Assembly (NCBI GenBank): GCA_944383895.1
Contig: CALWRH010000003.1
Location: forward strand, 62,001 to 126,000
Length of the DNA stretch: 64,000 nt
Direction of reading: 5' to 3'
Source of the DNA: an uncultured Christensenellaceae bacterium
Lineage (GTDB): Bacteria > Bacillota > Clostridia > Christensenellales > UBA3700
Below the pieces are notes generated by a model that searched no databases, was not told the DNA's origin, and worked only from the letters and a program-made list of their open reading frames with translations. Below, in pieces: positions 18,053 to 27,168 of this stretch. The translations under genes and the position numbers were made by a program. Positions within the stretch are counted from its first letter, which is position 1. Every line of letters starts with the position of its first letter.

Positions 18053-18883
18053 ATGATAGTCGGCAATAAAATTCTGCTTGAAAACACACGCAGAGGCGGC
18101 TATGCCGTACCTGCGTTCAACGTGGACAATCTCGAGAGCGTGCTCGGCGTTCTGCACGCTGCCGAAAACACAGACAGACCGGTCATTATTCAGACGATTC
18201 CGCGTACTTTAAGATACGGCGGCATACCCGTTTACAGCGCAATGGTGCGCTCTCTTTATAAAGGAAATCCCGATATTTCGATACATCTCGATCACGGCGG
18301 CGACGTCGGTATCTGCAAGGCTTGCATTGACGCAGGCTATACTTCGGTCATGATAGACGGTTCTGCGCTCGATTTTGACGGCAACGTCGGACTTACTAAG
18401 CAGGTCGTAGACGTCGCACATCCGCTCGGTATAAGCGTAGAAGGAGAGCTCGGCACTATCGGCGGCAAAGAAGAAACGCAGAGCGAGATAAAATATACCG
18501 AAGTGTCAGAGGCTGAAGAATTCGTTTTGCGTACAGGCGTTGACAGCCTTGCGATAGGAGTAGGTACTGCTCACGGAGTATACAAGGGCGTGCCTCATAT
18601 CGCTGTCGACAGGATAGAAGAGATCGCCGCAAAGATAAATACGCCTCTCGTACTTCACGGTGCGAGTGGTCTTTCGGACGAAGTCATAATTGCCTGCATA
18701 AAAGCGGGTATTTCAAAAATAAATTTCGCAACGCAGCTCAGGCAGGCGTTTACACAGGGGCTCAAAGAAGGCATTGCAGAAAATCCCGAAGCCTTCGATC
18801 CCAAAGTTTATCTTCCCAAGGCGATACAAAGAGTCAGAGAAGCCGCGGAAAAAATCATTTTACTTTGCAATAAAAACGCGTAA
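18053..18883 (+). CDS. iolJ: Class II aldolase, probable 6-phospho-5-dehydro-2-deoxygluconate aldolase
   Basis: A 276-residue class II (zinc) fructose-bisphosphate aldolase-family protein. The segments AVPAFNVDNLE, HLDHGGD (metal ligand His), SVEGELGTIGGKEE, GVGTAHG and LVLHGASGL are family-typical. As the first gene of a full inositol operon it is best read as IolJ, which cleaves phosphorylated 2-deoxy-5-keto-gluconate to dihydroxyacetone phosphate and malonate semialdehyde. Family membership alone does not separate IolJ from FbaA or tagatose-bisphosphate aldolase; the call rests on context. RBS is GAGAGGG. Confidence 0.82.
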   Translation: MIVGNKILLENTRRGGYAVPAFNVDNLESVLGVLHAAENTDRPVIIQTIPRTLRYGGIPVYSAMVRSLYKGNPDISIHLDHGGDVGICKACIDAGYTSVMIDGSALDFDGNVGLTKQVVDVAHPLGISVEGELGTIGGKEETQSEIKYTEVSEAEEFVLRTGVDSLAIGVGTAHGVYKGVPHIAVDRIEEIAAKINTPLVLHGASGLSDEVIIACIKAGISKINFATQLRQAFTQGLKEGIAENPEAFDPKVYLPKAIQRVREAAEKIILLCNKNA

Positions 18884-18919
18884 AGCGCAATCAATAAAGC
18901 TCGTACAAGGAGATCATAT

Positions 18920-19936
18920 ATGCAATACGTTACTTTCGACGAGAGCAGAAAACTCGACCTTATAGCAGTCGGCAGGATCGCGATAGATTTCAATCCTCTC
19001 GACTATTTCAAGACTTTGGCAGGCAGTCAGCAGTACCGCAAGTATCTCGGCGGTTCTCCCGCCAACGTCGCGGTAGGGCTTGCAAGACTCGGCAAAAAAG
19101 TCGGTTTCATAGCAAGGGTATCGGACGATCGTTTCGGCGATTACGTCGTGGATTTTTTCAAGGATGAAGGGATTGACGTTTCGCATATAAAAAGAGCGGA
19201 GAACGGAGAAAAACTCGGTCTTACGTTTACGGAGATACTTTCTCCTACAGAGAGCAGCATACTTATGTACCGCGACGGCGTTGCTGATCTTTCTCTCGAC
19301 CCGAAGGACGTAGACGAAGAGTATATTGCAAGTGCCAAAGCGTTGCTGATAAGCGGTACGGCTCTTGCACAGAGCCCGTCGAGAGAGGCTTGTCTTAAAG
19401 CTATGCAATTGGCTCGGAAGGCGGGCACCAGGATAATTTTCGATATAGATTACCGTCCTTACAATTGGAAGAGCAAGGACGAGATCGCGGTCTACTATAC
19501 GGCAGTAGCAGAGCACAGCGACATAATCATGGGTTCGCGCGAAGAGTACGATCTGACTCAGGCGATATTCGCTCCCGGCATCGACGACGAGGCGACTGCG
19601 GCGCATTGGTTCTCCGAGGGTGCAAAAATAGTGATTATCAAGCACGGCAAGGAGGGCAGCACTGCTCATACCTCTGATGGTCAGAAATACAACATAAAGC
19701 CCTTCCCCGTCAAGGCGTTCAAGTCCTTCGGTGGCGGAGACGGTTACGGCAGCGCGTTCCTCAGCGGACTTTTCGACGGCAAGGACATTATGGATTGTTT
19801 AGAGCTCGGCTCCGCATCCGCGTCTATGCTCGTTGCCGCTCACGGTTGCAGCGAGTTTATGCCGACCAAGCAGGAACTCGAACAGTTTATCGCCGACGAG
19901 AAAAAGGAATACGGCGAGATGATAGCAAGGAAATAA
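18920..19936 (+). CDS. iolC: 5-dehydro-2-deoxygluconokinase
   Basis: A 338-residue PfkB-family kinase. N-terminal LIAVGRIAIDFNP, the sugar-site stretch GGSPANVAVGLARLGKKVGF and a C-terminal GGGDGYGSAFLSGL (anion hole and catalytic Asp region) are clear. It phosphorylates 2-deoxy-5-keto-gluconate, the IolB product. AAGGAG precedes the ATG. The PfkB motif usually reads GAGD; here it is GGGD, which is acceptable for IolC. Confidence 0.9.
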   Translation: MQYVTFDESRKLDLIAVGRIAIDFNPLDYFKTLAGSQQYRKYLGGSPANVAVGLARLGKKVGFIARVSDDRFGDYVVDFFKDEGIDVSHIKRAENGEKLGLTFTEILSPTESSILMYRDGVADLSLDPKDVDEEYIASAKALLISGTALAQSPSREACLKAMQLARKAGTRIIFDIDYRPYNWKSKDEIAVYYTAVAEHSDIIMGSREEYDLTQAIFAPGIDDEATAAHWFSEGAKIVIIKHGKEGSTAHTSDGQKYNIKPFPVKAFKSFGGGDGYGSAFLSGLFDGKDIMDCLELGSASASMLVAAHGCSEFMPTKQELEQFIADEKKEYGEMIARK

Positions 19937-19979
19937 AGCATTTAACATACACGGGTACAAAAAATTTCGGAGGTAGACA

Positions 19980-20750
19980 ATGTCTTTCGGATATCCTAAG
20001 TTTAACAAACAGGGCGTTAAGACGCTGACAAGAATAGACGGCAAAAACAAAGACATGTTGATGGACATACTTGTCATAAAGATAAAGGCAGGCGACGTAA
20101 AGACGTTTGCTGAAAAGGACAAGGAAATGTGCGTGTTGCTGACAGAGGGAGTAGTGGTCATGAAATGCGGCGACCTCGTCGGACAGGGCTCGAGGACGGG
20201 CGTATTCGACGATATGCCGATCACTATGCACGTCCCAAAAGGCAGCACCCTTACGGTAGAGGCGAAGAAAGACAGCGAAATAATTTATCTGGCTACGCTC
20301 AACGACAGGGAGTTTCCTGCGAAATTCTACGACAAGAGCGACGTAATAAGGAGCGTTTCCTGCGAAGGACTGTGGGAGAATACCGCGGTAAGAGACGTAA
20401 ACACCGTATTCGACTATTCCAACGCGCCTTATTCAAATCTCGTGGTAGGTGAGGTTATCGCAAGACAGGGCAGATGGTGGAGTTATCTCCCGCACAGCCA
20501 TCCGCAGCCCGAGGTATATTATTATAAAATGACTGCGCCCGAAGCTTTCGGCGCGTGCTTTATCGGAGAGATGGAACCGCATACGGTCGTAGACGGCTGC
20601 GTAGGCTGTTTCCCGGGAGGCAAGACTCACGTCCAGGTTACCGCACCGGGATATCCGATGTACTGTTGCTGGATGATAAGACATCTCGACGGCGATCCGT
20701 GGGATAAGACGAGGATCGTCGACCCGAGATACGAATATTGGGAGAAATAA
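19980..20750 (+). CDS. iolB: 5-deoxy-glucuronate isomerase
   Basis: A 256-residue cupin-fold protein. The conserved 'VGEVIARQGRWWSYLPHSHPQP' metal-binding cupin motif and the 'GCVGCFPGGKTHVQ' segment identify IolB. It isomerises 5-deoxyglucuronate to 2-deoxy-5-keto-gluconate. A GGAGG site precedes the ATG at 19980. Confidence 0.92.
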   Translation: MSFGYPKFNKQGVKTLTRIDGKNKDMLMDILVIKIKAGDVKTFAEKDKEMCVLLTEGVVVMKCGDLVGQGSRTGVFDDMPITMHVPKGSTLTVEAKKDSEIIYLATLNDREFPAKFYDKSDVIRSVSCEGLWENTAVRDVNTVFDYSNAPYSNLVVGEVIARQGRWWSYLPHSHPQPEVYYYKMTAPEAFGACFIGEMEPHTVVDGCVGCFPGGKTHVQVTAPGYPMYCCWMIRHLDGDPWDKTRIVDPRYEYWEK

Positions 20751-20766
20751 AATAAAAGAGGGAATT

Positions 20767-22689
20767 ATGAGCAGGACAGAGAGAATAAGCGTAGGCGAGG
20801 CAATCGTCAGATTCCTCGACAATCAGTACGTCGAACTCGACGGCGTACAGACAAAATTCGTAGAAGGGTTTTTTACGATTTTCGGACACGGCTGCGTGCT
20901 CGGAGTCGGCGAAGCTCTTTCTATGACAAAACACGGCATAAAAGTCTATCAGGGCAAGAACGAACAGGGCATGGCACAGGTTGCCACGGCGTTTGCCAAG
21001 CAAAGCGACAGACTCAGGATAATACCCTGCATATCTTCGATAGGCCCCGGTGCAGCCAATATGGTTACGGCAGCGGGAACGGCTACGGCGAACAATATAC
21101 CGTTGTTGCTCTTTATGGGTGATACTTTTGCTACAAGACAGCCCGATCCCGTTCTTCAGCAGATAGAGCACGAATACAATCCGATGATCACGACGAACGA
21201 CGCTTTCAAGGCGGTTACGAGATATTTCGACCGTATAACGCGTCCCGAAATGATCATGACCGCACTTGTCAACGCAATGAGAGTATTGCTTGATCCAGCC
21301 CGCACTGGCGCGGTTGCCATAGCTCTGCCTCAGGACGTGCAGGGCGAGTGTTACGATTATCCGAGCGACTTTTTCAAAAAGAGAGTGCACCGCATTACGC
21401 GCCCGACTCCTCCTGTCGAACAGCTCGAAGAGGTTGCGGAGGCAATAAGGAACAGCAAAAAGCCTATGGTCATCGTGGGCGGCGGAGTAAAGTATTCCAA
21501 GGCGGGAAAGGAAGTCGCCGACTTCTGTACGGCGCACAATATCCCGTTCGGCGAAACGCAGGCGGGAAAGAGCGCGATAAAATCTTCTCATCCGCTCAAC
21601 CTCGGCGGCGTAGGCGTAACGGGCAACAGCGCGGCAAATACCATAGCGGCGCATGCTGATCTTATTTTCGCTGTCGGCACGAGGTTTACGGATTTCACTA
21701 CCGCATCAAAATCGCTTTTTGCAAAGGCTAAGGTGGTTACGCTCAATGCGTCGGATTTTCATGCAAACAAGCTCGACGCAGTAAAGGCGGTAGGCGACGC
21801 AAAGAGCGGTATCGTCGCGCTCGATAAACTTCTCGGAGATTACAAGAGTTCATACGTCGGAGAAATAGAGGCGGCTAAAGCTGCGTGGGATAAAGAGATG
21901 AAGAGGCTTACGAGTGTCGAAATAAAAGACGGTTACAAGCCCGAGATAGGCTCTTATACTCCCGACGCGGTGGACGCTTATATAAAGGCTCACGGCGGAG
22001 CGATGGCGCAGACAACGGCTATCGGGATCATAAGAGAAAATATCCCCGATGACGCGATAATCGTAGGCTCTTCGGGCAGCCTTCCCGGAGATCTTCAGAG
22101 GATGTGGACTACGGACTGCATCGACAGCTATAACATGGAGTACGGCTATTCCTGTATGGGTTACGAGATCGCAGGCAGCCTTGGCGCGAAAATTGCCGAT
22201 CCCGAACGCGAGGTCTACGCCATGGTCGGCGACGGCAGTTATCTGATGCTGCATACCGAAATGGTTACCGCGGTGCAGGAAGGGCTCAAGATAAACGTAA
22301 TAGTTTTCGACAACGCGTCTTTCGGCTGTATAAACAATCTTCAGATGGAGCAGGGCGTCGACAGTCTGTGTACAGAACTGCGTTACCGCAAAGGCAACAA
22401 ACCTATACGCGAGGGCAAGTTCATGAACATAGATTTTGCTATGAACGCGCGCTCTTACGGCTTTAAGGCTTATACGGTAAGGAACGCAGAGGAGCTGAAA
22501 GCGGCGATACAGGACAGTCTGAAACAAACGCTCCCGACTCTTATTGACATAAAGACCGCGCCCAAGTCGATGACGCACGGCTACGACGGCTGGTGGAACG
22601 TCGGCGTGACGGACAATCCGCACAGCGAAAAGGGTGAAAAAGCGCGCGAAAACCGCAAGAAGATGCTTGAAAAAGCGAGAAAATTCTGA
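20767..22689 (+). CDS. iolD: 3D-(3,5/4)-trihydroxycyclohexane-1,2-dione hydrolase
   Basis: A 640-residue thiamine-diphosphate enzyme of the acetolactate synthase fold. The N-terminal domain has VEGFFTIFGHGCVLG and GKNEQGMAQVA. The C-terminal ThDP/Mg motif begins GDGSYLMLHTEM near residue 488. It opens the inositol-derived ring to 5-deoxyglucuronate. AGAGGG precedes the ATG. It lies 16 bases after iolB. Confidence 0.94.
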   Translation: MSRTERISVGEAIVRFLDNQYVELDGVQTKFVEGFFTIFGHGCVLGVGEALSMTKHGIKVYQGKNEQGMAQVATAFAKQSDRLRIIPCISSIGPGAANMVTAAGTATANNIPLLLFMGDTFATRQPDPVLQQIEHEYNPMITTNDAFKAVTRYFDRITRPEMIMTALVNAMRVLLDPARTGAVAIALPQDVQGECYDYPSDFFKKRVHRITRPTPPVEQLEEVAEAIRNSKKPMVIVGGGVKYSKAGKEVADFCTAHNIPFGETQAGKSAIKSSHPLNLGGVGVTGNSAANTIAAHADLIFAVGTRFTDFTTASKSLFAKAKVVTLNASDFHANKLDAVKAVGDAKSGIVALDKLLGDYKSSYVGEIEAAKAAWDKEMKRLTSVEIKDGYKPEIGSYTPDAVDAYIKAHGGAMAQTTAIGIIRENIPDDAIIVGSSGSLPGDLQRMWTTDCIDSYNMEYGYSCMGYEIAGSLGAKIADPEREVYAMVGDGSYLMLHTEMVTAVQEGLKINVIVFDNASFGCINNLQMEQGVDSLCTELRYRKGNKPIREGKFMNIDFAMNARSYGFKAYTVRNAEELKAAIQDSLKQTLPTLIDIKTAPKSMTHGYDGWWNVGVTDNPHSEKGEKARENRKKMLEKARKF

Positions 22690-22702
22690 TAAGAGGGAGA
22701 AT

Positions 22703-23596
22703 ATGAACAAAGAAAACGTAAAACTCGGTATCGCACCGATAGCGTGGACCAACGACGACATGCCCGATCTCGGAGCGGAAAACACGTTCGAACAATGTGT
22801 GAGCGAAATGGCCCTTTCTGGATTTACGGGCTGTGAGATAGGAAACAAGTATCCTAAAGATCCCGCAACTCTCAAAGCGGCACTCGACATCAGGGGACTT
22901 AAAGTTGCAAATCAATGGTTTTCGTCTTTCGTGCTTTCAAAGCCGATGGAGGAAGTGGAAAAGGATTTTATCGCGCAGTGCAGATTTCTCAAGGCGGTCG
23001 GCGCGGATACGATAGGCGCGTCGGAGCAGAGTTACAGCATACAGGGGCAGATGCACACGCCCGTATTCGAGTGCAAATACACGATGGTGCAAAAGGAGTG
23101 GGAACGCTTTGCGAAAGGCATGAACAGGCTGGGAGAGATAGCAAGCTCTATGGGCATGAAACTCGTATATCACCACCATATGGGCACTGTAGTGCAGACT
23201 GCCGAAGAGATAGACAGGATGATGGAGATGACGGATAAAGACAATTTTTCGCTGCTTTTCGACAGCGGACATCTCGCATATTGCGGAGAGGATTATCTCT
23301 CGGTACTCAGAAAACACGTTGCGAGAGTTAAACACGTCCATCTTAAGGACATACGCCCGAGCGTAGTAAAGAAGGTCAAGGAAGAAAAACTCTCTTTCCT
23401 TCAGGGCGTCAGGCTGGGTACGTTTACTGTGCCGGGGGACGGCTGTATCGACTTTGCGCCGATATTCGAAACACTCGACGAGGCGGGCTACAAGGGCTGG
23501 ATGATAGTCGAGGCAGAGCAGGATCCCGCTAAGGCAAATCCTTTCGAATATGCCGTCAAAGCAAGAAAGTACATCGCAAATACCGCGAATATCTGA
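22703..23596 (+). CDS. iolE: myo-inosose-2 dehydratase
   Basis: A 297-residue xylose-isomerase-like TIM barrel. It opens KLGIAPIAWTNDDMPDLG, and has LVYHHHMGT, LLFDSGHLAYCG and HVKHVHLKDIRP, matching IolE. It removes water from 2-keto-myo-inositol. The start at 22703 follows AGAGGGAG; a longer frame to 22634 overlaps iolD and lacks an RBS. Confidence 0.93.
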   Translation: MNKENVKLGIAPIAWTNDDMPDLGAENTFEQCVSEMALSGFTGCEIGNKYPKDPATLKAALDIRGLKVANQWFSSFVLSKPMEEVEKDFIAQCRFLKAVGADTIGASEQSYSIQGQMHTPVFECKYTMVQKEWERFAKGMNRLGEIASSMGMKLVYHHHMGTVVQTAEEIDRMMEMTDKDNFSLLFDSGHLAYCGEDYLSVLRKHVARVKHVHLKDIRPSVVKKVKEEKLSFLQGVRLGTFTVPGDGCIDFAPIFETLDEAGYKGWMIVEAEQDPAKANPFEYAVKARKYIANTANI

Positions 23597-23626
23597 ATAT
23601 AAACCACAGAATACAAGGAGAAATTT

Positions 23627-25135
23627 ATGGCAATCAAGACTTTGGGTTACTTTACCAACAACGAGTTCGTACAGTCGGTTACCGACAAATACTATCCCGT
23701 ATACAATCCGTCTACGGGCGAGCAGATAGCGCAGATGCCGCGTTGCACGACGGCAGAAGTCGCAAAGGTCATAGACAACGCTCACGAGGCATATAAGAAA
23801 TGGTCGCGCGTGCCCGTTATCAAGAGGGTGCAGATACTCTATAAAGTAAGAGAACTTCTCATCGAGCATATGGACGAGCTCACCGAGCTTTGCGCTACCG
23901 AGCACGGCAAGAATCTCGACGAGAGCAAAGGCGATATCCTCAAGGCAAAAGAGGGCACGGAGCTTGCTTGCTCTATGCCGTCGCTGCTGCAGGGCGAAAG
24001 TCTTATGGACGCGTCGAGCGGATACGACACCGTGCTTTACCGCATGCCTTTAGGCGTATTCGCGGGCATATCTCCGTTCAACTTCCCCGCAATGATACCT
24101 ATGGGCTGGATGACTCCCGTATGTATCGCGTGCGGCAATACGATAGTTCTCAAGGTAGCCGGCGCAACCCCGATGACTTCTTTGAGGATAGCGGAGCTGT
24201 ATCGCGAGGCAGGTCTTCCCGACGGCGTACTCAACATAGTGAGTTGCGACAGAAACGATACGCAGGAGCTTATATCCAACGATAAGATCGTAGGCGTTTC
24301 GTTTGTCGGTTCGACAAAGGTCGGCAGATACATATACGAAACCGCCGCAAAATACGGCAAGAGAGTGCAGTGCCTCTGCGAGGCTAAAAACCACGCTCTC
24401 GTGCTCGAGGACGCGGCTCTCGACAGAACGGCTGCGGGCATAATCAACGCGACTTACGGCTGCGCGGGCGAAAGATGTATGGCTCTCCCCGTCGTCGTGG
24501 TACAGGAGAGCATTGCGGACAAGTTGGTCGCAAAACTCGTAGAACTTTCCAAGAACGTAAAAGTAGGTCCAGCTTACGACAAAGATACCAAGCTCGGTCC
24601 TGTGTACAGCGCAGAGCACAAGAAGAGCGTCTGCGATTGGATACAGAAAGGCGTCGACGAGGGCGCAAAACTCGTGCTTGACGGCAGAAACGTCAAGGTC
24701 AAAGGTTACGAAAACGGTTTTTACGTCGGTCCTACCATCCTCGACAACGTAACGCCCGAGATGACGGTCGGGCAGAGAGAGATTTTCGGCCCCGTCCTCT
24801 GCGTAAAGAGAGTCAAGAATTTCGAAGAAGGTCTTGCGATCATGAACGCAAATCCGTTCGCAAACGGCTCTGTCATATATACGCAGAACGGATATTATGC
24901 GCGTGAATTCGTCCGCTATACGGACGGCGGCATGGTAGGCGTCAACGTAGGCATACCCGTACCCGTAGGATTCTTCTCGTTTACGGGACACAAGCAGTCT
25001 TTCTTCGGCGATCTGCATTGCCTAGGCAGGGACAGCTTCAAATTCTTTACGGACAGCAAGACGGTGACCACGCATTGGTTTGACGAGCACGAAAAGAAAC
25101 AGACGAGCGTTTCCACCTGGGACGGAACGATCTGA
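23627..25135 (+). CDS. iolA: Malonate/methylmalonate-semialdehyde dehydrogenase (CoA-acylating)
   Basis: A 502-residue aldehyde dehydrogenase. The nucleophile is in GCAGERCMAL (C284), and SPFNFPAMIPMGW, VGSTKVG and GFFSFTGHKQSFFGDLH are MmsA/IolA-type motifs. It converts malonate semialdehyde plus CoA to acetyl-CoA and CO2, completing the pathway. AAGGAG precedes the ATG. Confidence 0.93.
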   Translation: MAIKTLGYFTNNEFVQSVTDKYYPVYNPSTGEQIAQMPRCTTAEVAKVIDNAHEAYKKWSRVPVIKRVQILYKVRELLIEHMDELTELCATEHGKNLDESKGDILKAKEGTELACSMPSLLQGESLMDASSGYDTVLYRMPLGVFAGISPFNFPAMIPMGWMTPVCIACGNTIVLKVAGATPMTSLRIAELYREAGLPDGVLNIVSCDRNDTQELISNDKIVGVSFVGSTKVGRYIYETAAKYGKRVQCLCEAKNHALVLEDAALDRTAAGIINATYGCAGERCMALPVVVVQESIADKLVAKLVELSKNVKVGPAYDKDTKLGPVYSAEHKKSVCDWIQKGVDEGAKLVLDGRNVKVKGYENGFYVGPTILDNVTPEMTVGQREIFGPVLCVKRVKNFEEGLAIMNANPFANGSVIYTQNGYYAREFVRYTDGGMVGVNVGIPVPVGFFSFTGHKQSFFGDLHCLGRDSFKFFTDSKTVTTHWFDEHEKKQTSVSTWDGTI

Positions 25136-25160
25136 AAACAAGAAATATAAGAGGGAAATT

Positions 25161-26174
25161 ATGATAAAAATAGGCATTATCGGCGCAGGCAGAATAGGCA
25201 AGGTGCACTGCGAATCCATTATGAGTTACGTCAAAGGCGCAACCGTCAAGACCGTTGCGGATCCGTTCATGAACGAAGATACTGAAAAGTGGCTGAAAAA
25301 GAACGGCGTAGAATACACGACCAAAGACTATAAGGAGATACTTGCTGACAAGGAGATCGACGCGGTACTTATATGTTCTTCGACGGATACGCATGCTCCT
25401 ATATCCATAGAGGCGATAAAGGCAGGCAAACACGTCTTCTGCGAAAAGCCCGTCGATCACGACATCGCTAAGATACTCGAGGTCAAAAAAGCTCTCGAGG
25501 GCAGCGGCGTGAAATATCAGGTAGGTTTCAACCGCCGTTTCGATCACAACTTCGCGGCTGTGAGAGAGGCGGTAAAGGCAGGGAAAATAGGCGCGCTCAA
25601 CGTGCTCAAGATCTGTTCGAGAGATCCTGCTGCGCCTCCCGTTTCTTACATAAAGGTCAGCGGAGGCATATTCCTCGATATGACGATACACGATTTCGAT
25701 ATGGTCAGATATCTGTCGGGGGACGAGGTCGAGAGCGTGTTTGCGATGGGCGGAGTCATGGTCGATCCTGAGATCGGCAAGGCGGGAGATATAGATACAG
25801 CGGTAATTACCATGCGCCTTAAGAGCGGAGCTCTTGCCGTGATAGACAACTGCCGCCGTGCGACTTACGGATACGATCAGAGAGCGGAGGCTTTCGGAGA
25901 ACTCGGACAGGTAGCTATCTCCAACGACTGCGCGTCAAATGCGGTCATATCCGATGCTAACGGAGTGTGCGGAGAAAAGCCGCTCCTTTTCTTCCTCGAG
26001 AGATATATGCAGGCATACGTCAAAGAGGTCAGCTGTTTTATCGACAGTATCGTCAACGATAAGCCCGTAGAAGTAGGTATCGAAGACGGGCTTCAGGCGG
26101 TCGTCATAGGCGTTGCGGCAAAGAAGTCGCTTGAAGAGGGCAGACCCGTAAAGCTGAGCGAGATCAAGCTTTGA
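25161..26174 (+). CDS. iolG: Inositol 2-dehydrogenase
   Basis: A 337-residue GFO/IDH/MocA-family dehydrogenase. It has a Rossmann GIIGAGRIGKVH at the start, CEKPVDHD (catalytic Lys about 96), FNRRFDHN, and a C-terminal SGGIFLDMTIHDFDM containing the His-Asp pair. It oxidises myo-inositol to scyllo-inosose with NAD, the first pathway step, yet is the last gene. The ATG at 25161 follows GAGGG; upstream in-frame sequence overlaps iolA. Confidence 0.92.
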   Translation: MIKIGIIGAGRIGKVHCESIMSYVKGATVKTVADPFMNEDTEKWLKKNGVEYTTKDYKEILADKEIDAVLICSSTDTHAPISIEAIKAGKHVFCEKPVDHDIAKILEVKKALEGSGVKYQVGFNRRFDHNFAAVREAVKAGKIGALNVLKICSRDPAAPPVSYIKVSGGIFLDMTIHDFDMVRYLSGDEVESVFAMGGVMVDPEIGKAGDIDTAVITMRLKSGALAVIDNCRRATYGYDQRAEAFGELGQVAISNDCASNAVISDANGVCGEKPLLFFLERYMQAYVKEVSCFIDSIVNDKPVEVGIEDGLQAVVIGVAAKKSLEEGRPVKLSEIKL

Positions 26175-26210
26175 GATCATCAACGTTATGCGCTTTTTGC
26201 GCAGATGCGG

Positions 26211-26237
26211 TCCCGGCCGGAAACGGTCGGGATTTTT
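26211..26237 (+). terminator. Terminator of the iol operon
   Basis: An 8-bp stem TCCCGGCC/GGTCGGGA (one G-U) with a 6-base loop, followed by five T. It lies 36 bases after the iolG stop. Confidence 0.88.
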
Positions 26238-26365
26238 ATTTACGCGTAGTGACATAATCTAATCATGATATGATTTTTTGCGACCTGTATACGGATTTTC
26301 AGCTTGAAATCAATTGTTTTCTTTCGCTTTCAGCCATGCGAATATTGTGTTTTTATATTTAAGAC

Positions 26366-26394
26366 TTGATTATTATTTCGAGCGGTATTATAAT
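26366..26394 (+). promoter_or_regulatory. Promoter of the membrane protein gene at 26430
   Basis: TTGATT, 17 bases, TATAAT, 35 bases upstream of the TTG start. Confidence 0.62.
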
Positions 26395-26429
26395 AATGCT
26401 ATATCGTACTGAGGGGAGGCTGTGAGAAT

Positions 26430-27113
26430 TTGAAAGACAACGGAGAAAAGTATACCCGCATAAATAAAGGAGCAAAACGAGGAGCGGCTATATATCTTGC
26501 TGCCGCGGCTTTTGTTATAGTTGTGAGTCTTGTATTTCTCGTCTTGTTTTCTCTGACATATACTGAAGCAAAATCGGTTTTTTTCGATAAAAAGAATTTT
26601 TCCGAAGTGGAAGAAGAGATCGGAGGCACTGAAAAAGAAGACTATACCGCAAGTGCGGAAGGGTATACTTTTTACTATTACAAATCTGTTGTGAACGATG
26701 ACGATTTTGAGGTAAGCGTAACGATAACCGATGAAAACGGCAAGTCTGAAGAGGTTCTTTATAAGCTGAAAAATGCAGAAATGCTTATAAGATATTATTT
26801 CAACAGGTTTGACTTTGCGACTTACGATGTTTCGGAAAACGGCATGATAGCTACTGATAAGACAACTGAAACTTACGGCAAAGAGAGATTGACGATCGCG
26901 GGTGAAAAAATAGCGCTTGCGGATAAAATCATAGAAGATCGCATGAATAACGTCTGCACGGTCGGTGAGCTGCTTTCGGAATACAGAGATTACTGCGATA
27001 CTGTCAGAGCCGTAAGGATAGCGGGAATAACCGTTTTCTCGATACTTTTTGTTATCGGGTGCGGCATGGTTGTCGGATATTCTATATCCAATAAAAAGAA
27101 AACACAGGCTTAA
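26430..27113 (+). CDS. Unknown two-TM protein
   Basis: A 227-residue protein with a TTG start; GAGGGGAGG lies 9 bases upstream and no better ATG is near. One helix is at about residues 25-48 and a second at 196-218. The roughly 145 residues between are acidic and should be extracytoplasmic. The short C-terminal tail is basic. It is monocistronic, with its own promoter and terminator. No family was recognised. Confidence 0.68.
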   Translation: MKDNGEKYTRINKGAKRGAAIYLAAAAFVIVVSLVFLVLFSLTYTEAKSVFFDKKNFSEVEEEIGGTEKEDYTASAEGYTFYYYKSVVNDDDFEVSVTITDENGKSEEVLYKLKNAEMLIRYYFNRFDFATYDVSENGMIATDKTTETYGKERLTIAGEKIALADKIIEDRMNNVCTVGELLSEYRDYCDTVRAVRIAGITVFSILFVIGCGMVVGYSISNKKKTQA

Positions 27114-27124
27114 ACGTAAAAAAT

Positions 27125-27149
27125 GCCCGACAGTCGTCGGGCTTTTTTT
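27125..27149. terminator. Bidirectional terminator between convergent genes
   Basis: A perfect 7-bp stem GCCCGAC/GTCGGGC with an AGTC loop and seven T on the plus side. A-rich sequence on the other side gives a T-run on the minus strand, so it can serve both the gene ending at 27113 and the one ending at 27169. Confidence 0.85.
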
Positions 27150-27168
27150 GTATTATGGTCAATACGTT

